Of a stretch of 10,340 nt of DNA, positions 1 through 6,643 are shown piece after piece (position 1 is the stretch's first letter; every line of letters starts with the position of its first letter). The translations under genes were made by a program, and so were the position numbers. The notes under the pieces were generated by a model. It was not told the DNA's origin. It ran no database searches and was given only the letters and a program-made list of their open reading frames with translations. Where the stretch lies: the NCBI GenBank assembly GCA_016789245.1, contig JAEURM010000047.1, forward strand, positions 1 through 10,340, in the 5' to 3' direction. This stretch comes from Anaerolineales bacterium. Lineage in GTDB: Bacteria > Chloroflexota > Anaerolineae > Anaerolineales > UBA6663.

Positions 1-114
1 CAAGCCGCCGCGCGTAATCATAATCATGGCGTCAAAGTTGCCGCGAAACTGCGGCAGTAAGGCATCAATCAAACGGTCTACTTCAGTCCAGGTAAGAATT
101 TCTTGGCGGATCAT
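1..114 (-). CDS. Phosphoribosyltransferase-like protein, N-terminal fragment
   Basis: Only the first 38 codons are in the window; the gene runs off the left edge. The peptide begins MIRQEILTWTEVDRLID and continues to FDAMIMITRGGL. A Trp-containing start, an Asp-Ala-Ile/Met strand and the ITRGGL turn are typical of the N-terminus of type I phosphoribosyltransferases of the xanthine/hypoxanthine-guanine group, where this Arg-Gly-Gly loop lies near the pyrophosphate of PRPP. The diagnostic PRPP-binding motif would lie outside the window, so substrate and exact family cannot be settled. The ATG is supported by a GGAGGG Shine-Dalgarno site (122-127, read on the minus strand) 7 nt upstream. It lies downstream of the DUF6159-type gene on the same strand but is separated by 179 bp, so a separate transcript is possible. 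Confidence 0.7.
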   Translation of the reverse strand, partial: MIRQEILTWTEVDRLIDALLPQFRGNFDAMIMITRGGL

Positions 115-216
115 GGCGCGGCCCTCCAAAAGCTGAGGAATGTGAAGCGATGATAGCATCCCGTTGGCAAGGGTGCAATTAGAAGTGCAAGGTTATGGCC
201 CTGTTGTTTAATGGGG

Positions 217-265
217 CGCGGATGACGCAGATTCACGCGGATTGGAAATGAAAGAAATCCACGCG
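217..265. repeat. Short CGCGGAT-type repeat cluster with imperfect hairpin
   Basis: Between the DUF6159-type gene and the phosphoribosyltransferase-like gene, the heptamer CGCGGAT (217-223), the variant CGCAGAT (226-232) and CGCGGAT again (236-242) recur with a 9-10 bp period. The last copy can pair with AATC..CGCG at 256-265 as an 8-bp stem with a 2-nt bulge. From memory, similar runs of alternating CGCGGAT/CGCAGAT words occur as dispersed noncoding repeats in several environmental bacterial genomes. This copy could be such a fragment. No function is shown. The rest of the 115-293 gap holds nothing I recognise. Confidence 0.35.
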
Positions 266-293
266 GTCTGCACTTATTCGCGTCCCAAAGAAC

Positions 294-1202
294 TTACGCC
301 GGATTGAGCACGGCGGCCAGCGGCGCGGGCACTGGCACGGATTGTGCGCTTTGCCCATGCGCCACGGCTTCCTCAGCGGTGCGCGCCCACAGGAACATGC
401 AGGTATGGTAGGCCGTAGTAACGTAGGATGAAAGCGCGGTGATGACGGCCAGCAGTGAGCCGGAAATCAAAACGGCCAGCCCGCCGCCCAGCACCAATGG
501 CCACACGCTTTCGGTTTGCCCGCCAACTGCCGTAAACGCCACAAAAATGCCCACGCCCAGCAAAATGGCAATGAAACCCAGCACGCCGCCGATGAAGCCC
601 ACCACACCGCTCACCCCAATTTCTGTAATGGCTACCAATAGTAAGTTCTTGCGGATAATTTCCGTAGCGCGTTTGACGGCATTGGCCAAGTTCAAATCTT
701 CAATCACCATGGCTGGCAAAATAAAATACGTGGCTGTTGTCCACACGGTATTGATGATGTTGGCGATGATTTCACCCAATGGGTTGCGGCGGCCCCGCCG
801 ACCCCGGGCAAAGTTCTCCACAACCTTTACCAATGTGGAAGCGCCGGCGAGGCTGAGAATATCCCACCAATCGCGCCGCACAATCTCCCACGCCTTTTCC
901 ATGCGGGCATCGCCTTCCGTGAGGTAACCGTACACCAAGTACGCTGTCATCCCAGAGAAAATATACGCCACCGCATACTGCACAAAAATTAAAATGGCAC
1001 CTAACACACCCAGCACCACATTGCCAAAATCAGAATCACCTACCAGGAGAGCGGCAATAATGATGGGGATGGCGCCGATGATGGAAACCACAAAGCCCAC
1101 GCCCATGCCATAAACTGAGGGCTTGAGCAAATCACCGTCTTTGCGCGCCATAGCTAAGGCTTGGCCCAAAAAGCTAAAGCCGCGTTTAATGGATTCAAAC
1201 AT
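294..1202 (-). CDS. DUF6159-type polytopic membrane protein
   Basis: A 302-residue integral membrane protein. It starts MFESIKRGFSFLGQALAMARKD, which matches the usual opening of the DUF6159 family (an amphipathic 'IKRG...L..S..vLrkd' segment before the first helix). Hydrophobic segments lie at roughly 33-55, 62-94, 145-167, 186-224 (probably two helices) and 234-262. A basic loop RGRRGRR sits at about 133-139, between the third and fourth clusters. The C-terminal tail is Ala/Pro/Val-rich and probably cytoplasmic. The family function is not known. The start at 1202 is preferred over an upstream in-frame GTG at 1253: a GGAGGT site lies 6 nt before it, and the upstream codon sits inside the -35 element of the candidate promoter. 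It is downstream of the SARP-type regulator on the same strand but appears to have its own promoter. Confidence 0.8.
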   Translation of the reverse strand: MFESIKRGFSFLGQALAMARKDGDLLKPSVYGMGVGFVVSIIGAIPIIIAALLVGDSDFGNVVLGVLGAILIFVQYAVAYIFSGMTAYLVYGYLTEGDARMEKAWEIVRRDWWDILSLAGASTLVKVVENFARGRRGRRNPLGEIIANIINTVWTTATYFILPAMVIEDLNLANAVKRATEIIRKNLLLVAITEIGVSGVVGFIGGVLGFIAILLGVGIFVAFTAVGGQTESVWPLVLGGGLAVLISGSLLAVITALSSYVTTAYHTCMFLWARTAEEAVAHGQSAQSVPVPAPLAAVLNPA

Positions 1203-1208
1203 GATGGA

Positions 1209-1214
1209 ACCTCC
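1209..1214 (-). promoter_or_regulatory. Shine-Dalgarno site fixing the DUF6159-type start
   Basis: GGAGGT on the minus strand lies 6 nt before ATG 1202. It decides this start over the in-frame GTG at 1253, which has no comparable site. Confidence 0.75.
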
Positions 1215-1224
1215 GAGCGGGAGG

Positions 1225-1253
1225 ATGATAGCACCGCGCGGGCGGCGGTGCAA
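1225..1253 (-). promoter_or_regulatory. Candidate sigma-70-type promoter with palindromic spacer
   Basis: On the minus strand, TTGCAC (1248-1253) and TATCAT (1225-1230) are separated by exactly 17 bp. The -10 hexamer matches TATAAT at five of six positions and is preceded by TGC, an extended -10. The transcript would start near 1218, leaving a leader of about 16 nt that holds the GGAGGT site. The spacer contains a 7-bp inverted repeat, GCACCGC/GCGGTGC (1231-1237 and 1245-1251), placed where an operator would block RNA polymerase. The operator role is inference; a GC-rich palindrome may be chance. Confidence 0.5.
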
Positions 1254-1266
1254 AGATTTGGGGCAA

Positions 1267-1291
1267 CGAGCTGTGACTGGTTGTCACCTCG
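1267..1291. other. Hairpin after the regulator gene
   Basis: CGAG and GTGAC (1267-1270, 1273-1277) pair with GTCAC and CTCG (1283-1291) with a 2-nt bulge and a 5-nt loop, giving a 9-bp stem. It lies between the stop of the SARP-type regulator and the candidate promoter of the next gene. It may slow or end transcription leaving the regulator gene. No T-tract follows on the minus strand, so it is not a classical intrinsic terminator. Confidence 0.3.
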
Positions 1292-1327
1292 CTAGTGGGA
1301 CATTGCTCTTATCGCTAACTCAGTAGG

Positions 1328-4300
1328 CTATTTTAGGCCTAGCTGGCTTCTTTCGAGGATGTCCGCCGTGATTGCTTCTAGTGTTCCAGCCCGCCCTTGT
1401 GCTTGTGCCCTACTCATTAGCGGCGCGGGTAATAGCATTTCTAGGTGAGCAAGGAGTTGTCCAGCTCGATCTTTGGTTTCACGGTTGGCCGCTTGATGGT
1501 GAAAGACAAAAGCCGCAATGCCCGCCGCCCGCTCGGTAGCCTGGTGTCGGGCTAGCAAGTCTGCGGCACTTACCAGCCCAAACAGAGTCGCTGACAGCGA
1601 ACCAATCTCTTGCGCCATCTGTAAAGCCTCGCGGGTAAGTCGCCAAGCCTCTTGGCCTTCGCCAAGGGCGCTGGCTACCCCTCCTAAACTCGCCAACGCA
1701 TGGGCGGCAATATGGCGGTGCCCAAGTTCCCGGCAAAGCGCCAGACATTCTTGCAACAACACACGAGCCTGGGCATGTTCACCCAACATCTGGCAAGCCA
1801 CACCCCAATTGTTGAGCGCCACGGCCACACCCATCGGGTAGCCAATCTCACGAAAGATATCGACCGCCTCTTGCTCAAGCGGTTTTACCTCGGCATATTT
1901 GCGCTGTCCAAGGGCGATAAAGCCTAAATTGACGAGTGCGGTGGCAATCCCGCGTTGATCCCCAAATTGTCGTCTGAGCGCCAGACTTTCCATGTGAAAC
2001 TGTTGAGCTTCCTCAAACTCGCCGCGTTCAGCGTGCGCCACGGCCAGACTGTTCAACGAAGCCGCAATGTGACGTGACTTGCCCGTTATACGATGCAGGA
2101 AAAGGCTTTGCCGCGAGTATTCGATGGATTGCGAAAAATCACCCACCGCCCGCGCCATGTTGGCCAGGCATTGCAGGCTCAGTGCTTCCTCAGCGGGAAG
2201 CGGCGGCTGGGCTTTGGCAAAGATGATCTGGCACTGTTGAATCATCTCACGTGCCGTGTCGAAGCGATCAAGGCGGTGATTGAACCAAGCCTGCCGAACC
2301 AGCAGTTGGCCATAGAGCGGGCTAATGGTATCAGCGCGAGATTTCTCGGCCTCAGCGGCCTCGGCAAATAGCCTCACCGCTTCCAAGTAGTTACCAGCGT
2401 GTTCTAGGAAAATCCGTAAGCTTTCAAGCGCCGGCGCAAGCTGATTGGGTTGTTGTCTTATCGCCCACCGCCAAGCCGCGCGGATGTTGTCAAACTCGAG
2501 CATAATCTCTCGGCGGGCTTCATTCTGGCGGGCATCGTTCTGGGCCTCTTCTCGGGTGCTTAGAAAGCTAATGTAATACGCGCAATGTTGAGCCTGAACC
2601 TCGCTCAATGCGTGTGGATCGGAGAGTAATTTGCTTTCAGCATACTGTCTTAGTAGCTCATGCATCGAATAACGCCCAGCCGGGTCGCGGCGGAGGAGAG
2701 ATTTGTCGCACAAAGCAATCAGGCTGGGCAATTCGCTGTTAACAACAGCTAAGGCCGCTTCGCGCTCACAGCCACCGCGAAATACTGCCAGCCGCATAAA
2801 AACGCGCCGCTCAGTATCTGTGAGTAAAGCCCATGAATGCTCAAATGTAGCTTGTAGACTTCGATGGCGCAGGGGTACATTTTTTTGAGCCGTGGTGAGA
2901 AAACTAAGGTTGTGCTCGATTTCATTCGCAATCTCTTGACAATTTAAGTGCCGTACCCAAACGGCGGCGAGTTCAATGGCCAATGGTAAGCCGTTTACAA
3001 GTTGGCAGATATTCATCACGGCCCGCGTATTTTCGGCATTGAACGTAAAGTTGGGGAGTGTATTGCGGGCCGTGTTGAGAAAAAGTTGGGCCGCACTGAA
3101 GTTGATAATGGCCGTGCCGGCGGTGTTCGGCGGAACTTCTAGGCCGCCTAACTCAAGCAGTCGTTCACCATGTAAGTTCAGTCGCTCGCGCGAAGTGACG
3201 AGGAGCCGTACCTCCGGGCAGGCCTGTACCAAACGGTCTAGCCACGCATCGGCCTCGGATAAATGTTCGAGATTGTCTAGGACGAGGAGTAAGTCCTTAT
3301 CTTGTAGATACGTGAGAAGTTGCTCGCCGGGATCTACTTTGCCGCTTAAGGTCAGGCCCAGCGCTTCTGCGATGTTGCTCGGAACCATTTCTAGCGAGTT
3401 CGAGGCCGCCAAAGAAACGAAACAGACGCCATGTAAAAAACCATCGGCAACAGAGGCGGCAACTTGAAGCGCCAGTCGCGTTTTGCCACAGCCGCCGGGA
3501 CCACTCAGGGTGATGAGGTGACTGGTAGGGTCAGCCAATAGTTCGGCAATGTACCTCAATTCTTCAGTGCGGCCTACAAAGGGCGTAGTGATGCGAGGTA
3601 AGTGAACGCGGTGGCTCGCCGCGCGCAGGCGTTGGTACAGGGCTTGCGTTTCCGCCGCCGGCTCCACGCCCAACTCCTTTTGCAAAATCCGGCGGCAAGT
3701 TTCATATTGCGCCAGCGCCGCACTTCTTTGCCCACTGCGCGCCAAGGCCAGCATGAGTTGCCGGTGGGCTTCCTCACGCCACGCATCTAGCGCCAGCAAG
3801 TGGTTGGCCGTTTCTATGGCGGCGCGGTAATGGGCGTGGGCTAAATGGTGGTGCGTGAGGGTTTGCCACGTGTGGAGTGCCAATTCTCGCAGGCGGGCTT
3901 TTTGGGCCAGCGCCCACTCTTCAAATTCTGGCGCATCGCGCACGGCCAACCCGGCTAAAAAATCTCCGTGGTAGTGGCGGGTGGCGGCTTGCAAGTGGTG
4001 GCTGGCCGCTTCGGCGGAGCTGTGCGTGGCTTCGGCGATCAGCTTTTCAAAAATTTCAGAATCTAAAACGTAAGGGGCTTGGGTATTGAACTCTACGGTA
4101 TCGCGGTTGATGAGCACGTGTGGCTCAACCACTTTGCGGAGGTTAGAGAGTGCCTGCCGTAAATTGTTTTTGGCATCGGCGTCGGGCACATCGCCCCATA
4201 GCAAACCGGCCAGCGCCTCGCGGGTGTGCGGGCGGCGCGTAACGGCCAAGTAGGCCAGCAGGGCCGGCACTTTTTGAGAAACGAAAGGGCCAAGGGGAGC

Positions 4301-4357
4301 GCCGTTCTGCGTGAGAAACAGGCCGCCCAAAAGCTGAATGTGCAATTCAGAGGCCAT
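1328..4357 (-). CDS. SARP/BTAD-type regulator with NB-ARC-like ATPase and TPR repeats
   Basis: A 1009-residue AfsR/SARP-like transcriptional regulator. Residues 5-98 form an OmpR/PhoB-type winged-helix DNA-binding domain, with the typical tract REALAGLLWGDVPDADAKNNL. Residues 100-246 form the bacterial transcriptional activation domain, ending LGVEPAAETQALYQRL. From about 259 (FVGRTEEL) a STAND/NB-ARC-type ATPase follows: Walker A GPGGCGKT at 286-293, Walker B LLLVLDN ending near 362, sensor LLVTSRE at 385-391, and GLPL at 456-459. A helical arm (MHELLRQYAESKL, 565-577) leads into TPR-like repeats at about 680-950 with recurring A..LN.LG.....G.....A motifs. In characterised relatives, ligand or partner sensing by the TPR part and nucleotide binding control DNA binding; the signal here is unknown. 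The ATG at 4357 has no clear Shine-Dalgarno site. An in-frame GTG at 4423 would add 22 residues before the domain but lies upstream of the predicted transcript start. It is divergent from the RidA-cytochrome operon, a likely target by position only. Confidence 0.88.
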   Translation of the reverse strand: MASELHIQLLGGLFLTQNGAPLGPFVSQKVPALLAYLAVTRRPHTREALAGLLWGDVPDADAKNNLRQALSNLRKVVEPHVLINRDTVEFNTQAPYVLDSEIFEKLIAEATHSSAEAASHHLQAATRHYHGDFLAGLAVRDAPEFEEWALAQKARLRELALHTWQTLTHHHLAHAHYRAAIETANHLLALDAWREEAHRQLMLALARSGQRSAALAQYETCRRILQKELGVEPAAETQALYQRLRAASHRVHLPRITTPFVGRTEELRYIAELLADPTSHLITLSGPGGCGKTRLALQVAASVADGFLHGVCFVSLAASNSLEMVPSNIAEALGLTLSGKVDPGEQLLTYLQDKDLLLVLDNLEHLSEADAWLDRLVQACPEVRLLVTSRERLNLHGERLLELGGLEVPPNTAGTAIINFSAAQLFLNTARNTLPNFTFNAENTRAVMNICQLVNGLPLAIELAAVWVRHLNCQEIANEIEHNLSFLTTAQKNVPLRHRSLQATFEHSWALLTDTERRVFMRLAVFRGGCEREAALAVVNSELPSLIALCDKSLLRRDPAGRYSMHELLRQYAESKLLSDPHALSEVQAQHCAYYISFLSTREEAQNDARQNEARREIMLEFDNIRAAWRWAIRQQPNQLAPALESLRIFLEHAGNYLEAVRLFAEAAEAEKSRADTISPLYGQLLVRQAWFNHRLDRFDTAREMIQQCQIIFAKAQPPLPAEEALSLQCLANMARAVGDFSQSIEYSRQSLFLHRITGKSRHIAASLNSLAVAHAERGEFEEAQQFHMESLALRRQFGDQRGIATALVNLGFIALGQRKYAEVKPLEQEAVDIFREIGYPMGVAVALNNWGVACQMLGEHAQARVLLQECLALCRELGHRHIAAHALASLGGVASALGEGQEAWRLTREALQMAQEIGSLSATLFGLVSAADLLARHQATERAAGIAAFVFHHQAANRETKDRAGQLLAHLEMLLPAPLMSRAQAQGRAGTLEAITADILERSQLGLK

Positions 4358-4407
4358 AGCCCGGTTCAATAAATGATTTCTAAACGCCGCATAAGTAGGA
4401 TGAAGAC

Positions 4408-4437
4408 AGAATAACACACGCACTTCTCACCCGTAAA
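4408..4437 (-). promoter_or_regulatory. Candidate promoter of the SARP-type regulator
   Basis: On the minus strand, TTTACG (4432-4437) and TATTCT (4408-4413) are spaced 18 bp apart. Each matches its consensus at four of six positions, and the -10 is preceded by TGT, an extended -10. Transcription would start near 4401, giving a leader of about 44 nt to ATG 4357. This would exclude the GTG at 4423 as the start. The elements lie within 40 bp of the divergent gene, so control of the two directions could be linked. The match is moderate. Confidence 0.3.
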
Positions 4438-4443
4438 GAGCTA

Positions 4444-5016
4444 ATGACCAAAACCCCGCCCTACCACCTGTTTTTGCTCGGCTTGTGGGCGGAGGCGGAC
4501 GGCGCATGGCGCTTTAGTTTGGAAGATGCGCGGACGGGCGAGCGGGTGGGTTTTAACAGCCTGCCGCAACTTCAGCAGTTTTTAGCGCAATGGATGCAAA
4601 CCTTTTCAGGAGAAAAACACATGGACAGACAAATGATTAACCCGTGGACTTGGCAAGATGAGTTTGGCTATGTTCAAGCCAATGCCGTGAGCGGCGTACA
4701 GCGAATACTGTATTGCTCTGGGCAAAGCGCGAATGATGCCACTGGCGCGGCGGTGCATGCGGGCGATATGCGCGCCCAAATTACGCTGGCGCTGGATAAC
4801 TTAGAAACACTGCTCCGGGCGGCTAATTTCACCGTGGCCGATATTGTGCGCCTGAATATTTATGTGACGGATGTGGATAAATTTTTGGAGAACTACGATG
4901 CCTTTATTGAGCGGCTGGCGGGGGCCGGTTGCCGCCATGCCGGTTCGCTGATTGGCGTGGCGCGGCTGGCCTTCCCAGAAATGATGATTGAGGTTGAAGC
5001 CACAGCGGTGGCGTGA
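4444..5016 (+). CDS. RidA-family protein with in-frame N-terminal 59-residue module
   Basis: The C-terminal 131 residues (from Met60, position 4621) are a RidA/YjgF/UK114-family protein. These form trimers and, in characterised members, hydrolyse reactive enamine/imine intermediates from PLP enzymes. Visible features are RILYCSGQSAND, the NIYVTDVDKF strand, and GVARLAFPEMMIEVEA, which carries the conserved Arg (174 of the long form, 115 of the short form) and the Glu of the signature. Residues 1-59 are not part of RidA. They contain HLFLLGLWAEADGAW, SLEDARTGERVGF and a short helix LPQLQQFLAQW. From memory this resembles a small stand-alone protein found in Chloroflexota. No stop codon separates the two parts, but a strong AGGAGAA site lies just before Met60. 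The product is therefore either a fusion, a RidA alone, or both. It is the first gene of the plus-strand cluster, divergent from the SARP-type regulator; the next gene is 91 bp away. Confidence 0.82.
   Translation: MTKTPPYHLFLLGLWAEADGAWRFSLEDARTGERVGFNSLPQLQQFLAQWMQTFSGEKHMDRQMINPWTWQDEFGYVQANAVSGVQRILYCSGQSANDATGAAVHAGDMRAQITLALDNLETLLRAANFTVADIVRLNIYVTDVDKFLENYDAFIERLAGAGCRHAGSLIGVARLAFPEMMIEVEATAVA
4608..4614 (+). promoter_or_regulatory. Internal Shine-Dalgarno site before the RidA domain
   Basis: AGGAGAA lies 6 nt upstream of the ATG at 4621, exactly where the RidA domain begins. It is stronger than the weak AAAGAG before the ATG at 4444. It suggests that a short RidA of 131 residues is translated independently of the 59-residue module. 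Confidence 0.6.
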
Positions 5017-5107
5017 GGCCGCCGCTGGAGGAGATGCCTATAGATGAATGAAAACCATTGGCCGAAGTCAACCGATCCCAACTATTTTCTGACAAGGAGA
5101 ATTTGCA

Positions 5108-5539
5108 ATGAACAAACTTATCTGGTGGATGCGGATTGTGGGCGTGTTTTACTTGCTCCTGACGGCGATGAATATCTGGGCTTTATTTCTCGGTGGAATC
5201 CAGTTGCTGGCGGATACGCTCCCAGCACCAATGAACACTGACCCGTTGGCTGTGCGCGCCTTTGCCGATGCTTGGCTGGTGTTTGTGTTTGAGTTCGGCG
5301 TGCTGGGGGCCATGTTGTTGTACGCCACGCGCTACCCTGCTCAGAGCCGGTTACTGGTGTTGGCCGTCATCGGCGCGGAAATCTTTCGTGGCGTGGTGGC
5401 CGATATCGTGTGGATCATGCGGGGTTACGACGCCGCCAGCTATATCCCCTTCATCATCATTCACCTCATCATCATTGTTACCGGCCTCGTTTTCCTGCGC
5501 CAAGCCGAAGCCCAAGCCCCGCGCTTGGCTGTGGCCTAA
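5108..5539 (+). CDS. BphX-like four-helix membrane protein
   Basis: A 143-residue membrane protein with four hydrophobic segments at about 9-34, 54-73, 82-103 and 111-130. The opening WWMRIVGVFYLLLTAMN, the central FADAWLVFVFEFGVLGAMLL, EIFRGVVADIVWIMRGY, and the C-terminal IHLIIIVTGLVFL follow the layout of BphX-like proteins. That family is named from a gene in biphenyl degradation clusters and has no assigned biochemical role. Charged residues within the membrane part (Asp55, Glu62, Glu91, Arg94, Asp99) are notable and might form a polar path or ligand site; this is inference. The start is well supported by AAGGAGA at 5094-5100, 7 nt before the ATG. The cytochrome gene begins 35 bp after its stop, so the two are almost certainly co-transcribed. 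A generic DoxX-like or DUF4345-like assignment is the main alternative. Confidence 0.72.
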   Translation: MNKLIWWMRIVGVFYLLLTAMNIWALFLGGIQLLADTLPAPMNTDPLAVRAFADAWLVFVFEFGVLGAMLLYATRYPAQSRLLVLAVIGAEIFRGVVADIVWIMRGYDAASYIPFIIIHLIIIVTGLVFLRQAEAQAPRLAVA

Positions 5540-5564
5540 GCGCTCAGACTTTCACTACTCTCTC

Positions 5565-5570
5565 GGAGGG
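5565..5570 (+). promoter_or_regulatory. Shine-Dalgarno site fixing the cytochrome start
   Basis: GGAGGG lies 4 nt before ATG 5575. The same frame stays open upstream to an ATG at 5410, but that stretch overlaps the BphX-like gene and encodes a His/Arg/Pro-rich tract unlike any signal sequence. Confidence 0.75.
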
Positions 5571-5574
5571 CAAC

Positions 5575-6594
5575 ATGGTTATTAACCTCATTATCTTCTT
5601 AGTTCTGTTGGCGCTTACAGTGGGCGCGGGCTGGCTAACGTGGCGAGCGGTGCGCGCTCAGCGGCGATGGGTGCAAATTGCGGGCGGCCTTGGCGCGGGG
5701 GCGCTAACGTTGGTGCTAGCCGCCATGACGTACGCCGGTGGTGCAGGGCTTATGGCCACCTACTTCCCCGGTGCCCCCGCCGCGCCGGATTTGAAAGTGG
5801 CCGGCACGCCGGAGCAAATTGCGCGGGGTGAATATCTGGTGAATTTATCTTGCATTGGTTGCCACGGCGCAGTGGATGCTAACGGCAACCCCTCCGGCCA
5901 AATGCCGCTGACGGGCGGTTGGGATATTGCCGCCGCTGAGGGTTTTGGTTTCATAGGCTCGATGGTCACGGAAAATCTTACGCCGGGCGGCAAATTGGCT
6001 GGTTACAGTGACGGCGAGTTATTCCGCGTCCTGCGCCACAGCATTAATCAGCAAGGGCAAAAGTTGGGCTTTATGGATTTTCTGCCCTACAAAGAATTGA
6101 GTGACGCGGACATGCACGCCATTATTGCGTATTTGCGTTCATTGCCAGCCGCGCAAACTAACGTACCCACTGGCGATAATATAAATTTTATCGGCGCGTT
6201 GCTGACGGGCGCGGGCATGTTCCCGCATTCGGTCTTTGGCGCGGAAACGGTGATGGCTCCACCGGAGGGCGTAACGGCAGAGTATGGCAAGTATGTGGCC
6301 ACGTTTGGTGAGTGCCGTGGTTGCCACGGGCCAGATATGACGGGCGTGGCCGAATCTTCGCTTGGCCCGGCTGTTCCTAATCCGCGCCCGCTGGTGGGCA
6401 CGCTCACGCAAGCGCAAGCGGATGCAATGCAAAGCCACACTCCCGGCTCCATGATGGGCGGGCAAGGCATGGGTGGCGGCGGCATGATGGGTGGCGGCGG
6501 CGTGATGCATGGCGGTATGATGGGCGGTGGTGGCATGATGGGAAACGGCGGCGTGATGCATCAGCAATGCCCATTTGCTACGCCACAGCCGTAA
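5575..6594 (+). CDS. Membrane-anchored cytochrome c with two CXXCH sites and Met/Gly/His-rich tail
   Basis: A 339-residue c-type cytochrome. Residues 1-22 and about 34-54 are hydrophobic, with the basic loop RAVRAQRR between them, so it is anchored by two helices with the haem part outside the membrane. The first haem domain spans about 80-192. It has CIGCH at 93-97, then TENLTPGGKLAGYSDGEL, LRHSINQQGQKLGFMDFLPY with Met167 a likely sixth ligand, and AIIAYLRSLP. This is the pattern of cytochrome c subunits of alcohol- or gluconate-type dehydrogenases. A second site, CRGCH at 247-251, starts a domain that lacks the usual 'LRxG...MP...L' second half. Instead residues 291-334 form a Met/Gly/His-rich tail (MMGGQG, MMGGGG, VMHGG and similar units) with a lone Cys at 332. 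The tail resembles copper-binding low-complexity segments; metal binding is inference. It probably passes electrons between the membrane and an unidentified partner; no dehydrogenase subunit is in the window. Confidence 0.85.
   Translation: MVINLIIFLVLLALTVGAGWLTWRAVRAQRRWVQIAGGLGAGALTLVLAAMTYAGGAGLMATYFPGAPAAPDLKVAGTPEQIARGEYLVNLSCIGCHGAVDANGNPSGQMPLTGGWDIAAAEGFGFIGSMVTENLTPGGKLAGYSDGELFRVLRHSINQQGQKLGFMDFLPYKELSDADMHAIIAYLRSLPAAQTNVPTGDNINFIGALLTGAGMFPHSVFGAETVMAPPEGVTAEYGKYVATFGECRGCHGPDMTGVAESSLGPAVPNPRPLVGTLTQAQADAMQSHTPGSMMGGQGMGGGGMMGGGGVMHGGMMGGGGMMGNGGVMHQQCPFATPQP
6451..6567 (+). repeat. Degenerate 15/18-bp tandem repeat coding a Met-Gly-His tail
   Basis: Seven in-frame units of 15 or 18 bp, each beginning ATGATG, ATG or GTGATG followed by Gly codons, encode MMGGQG, MGGGG, MMGGGG, VMHGG, MMGGGG, MMGNGG and VMHQQ. 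Gly codons alternate between GGC, GGT and GGG, so the repeat is not freshly duplicated. That points to retention of the protein pattern. Unit number could vary between strains by slippage. Confidence 0.75.
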
Positions 6595-6643
6595 GTGAAG
6601 CCAGCACTTTTACGCCAAACCAACAAGTAATTCCCTAATCGTT

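Noticed and set aside
439..927. Plus-strand frame opposite the DUF6159-type gene
   Set aside because: Thr/Pro/Ser/Met-rich antisense product of a membrane gene, without a ribosome site or family signature.
4358..4423. GTG at 4423 as start of the SARP-type regulator
   Set aside because: It would place 22 extra residues before the winged-helix domain, which normally starts within a few residues of the N-terminus, and it lies upstream of the candidate transcript start. It has a weak GGTGA, so it is not fully excluded.
5044..5241. Plus-strand frame starting between RidA and the BphX-like gene
   Set aside because: It overlaps the BphX-like gene out of frame, and the ATG at 5108 has the better Shine-Dalgarno site and a recognisable product.
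5410..5574. Upstream extension of the cytochrome frame to an ATG at 5410
   Set aside because: It overlaps the BphX-like gene, encodes a His/Arg/Pro-rich tract without signal character, and ATG 5575 has a GGAGGG site and an immediate membrane segment.
6087..6567. Long minus-strand frames opposite the cytochrome, one His/Ala-rich and one Pro/Met-rich
   Set aside because: They are antisense readings of the Gly/Met/His repeat and of GC-biased codons; no start signal or family resemblance.
6451..6567. CRISPR-like array
   Set aside because: Repeat units are contiguous, multiples of three and in frame with the cytochrome; there are no spacers.
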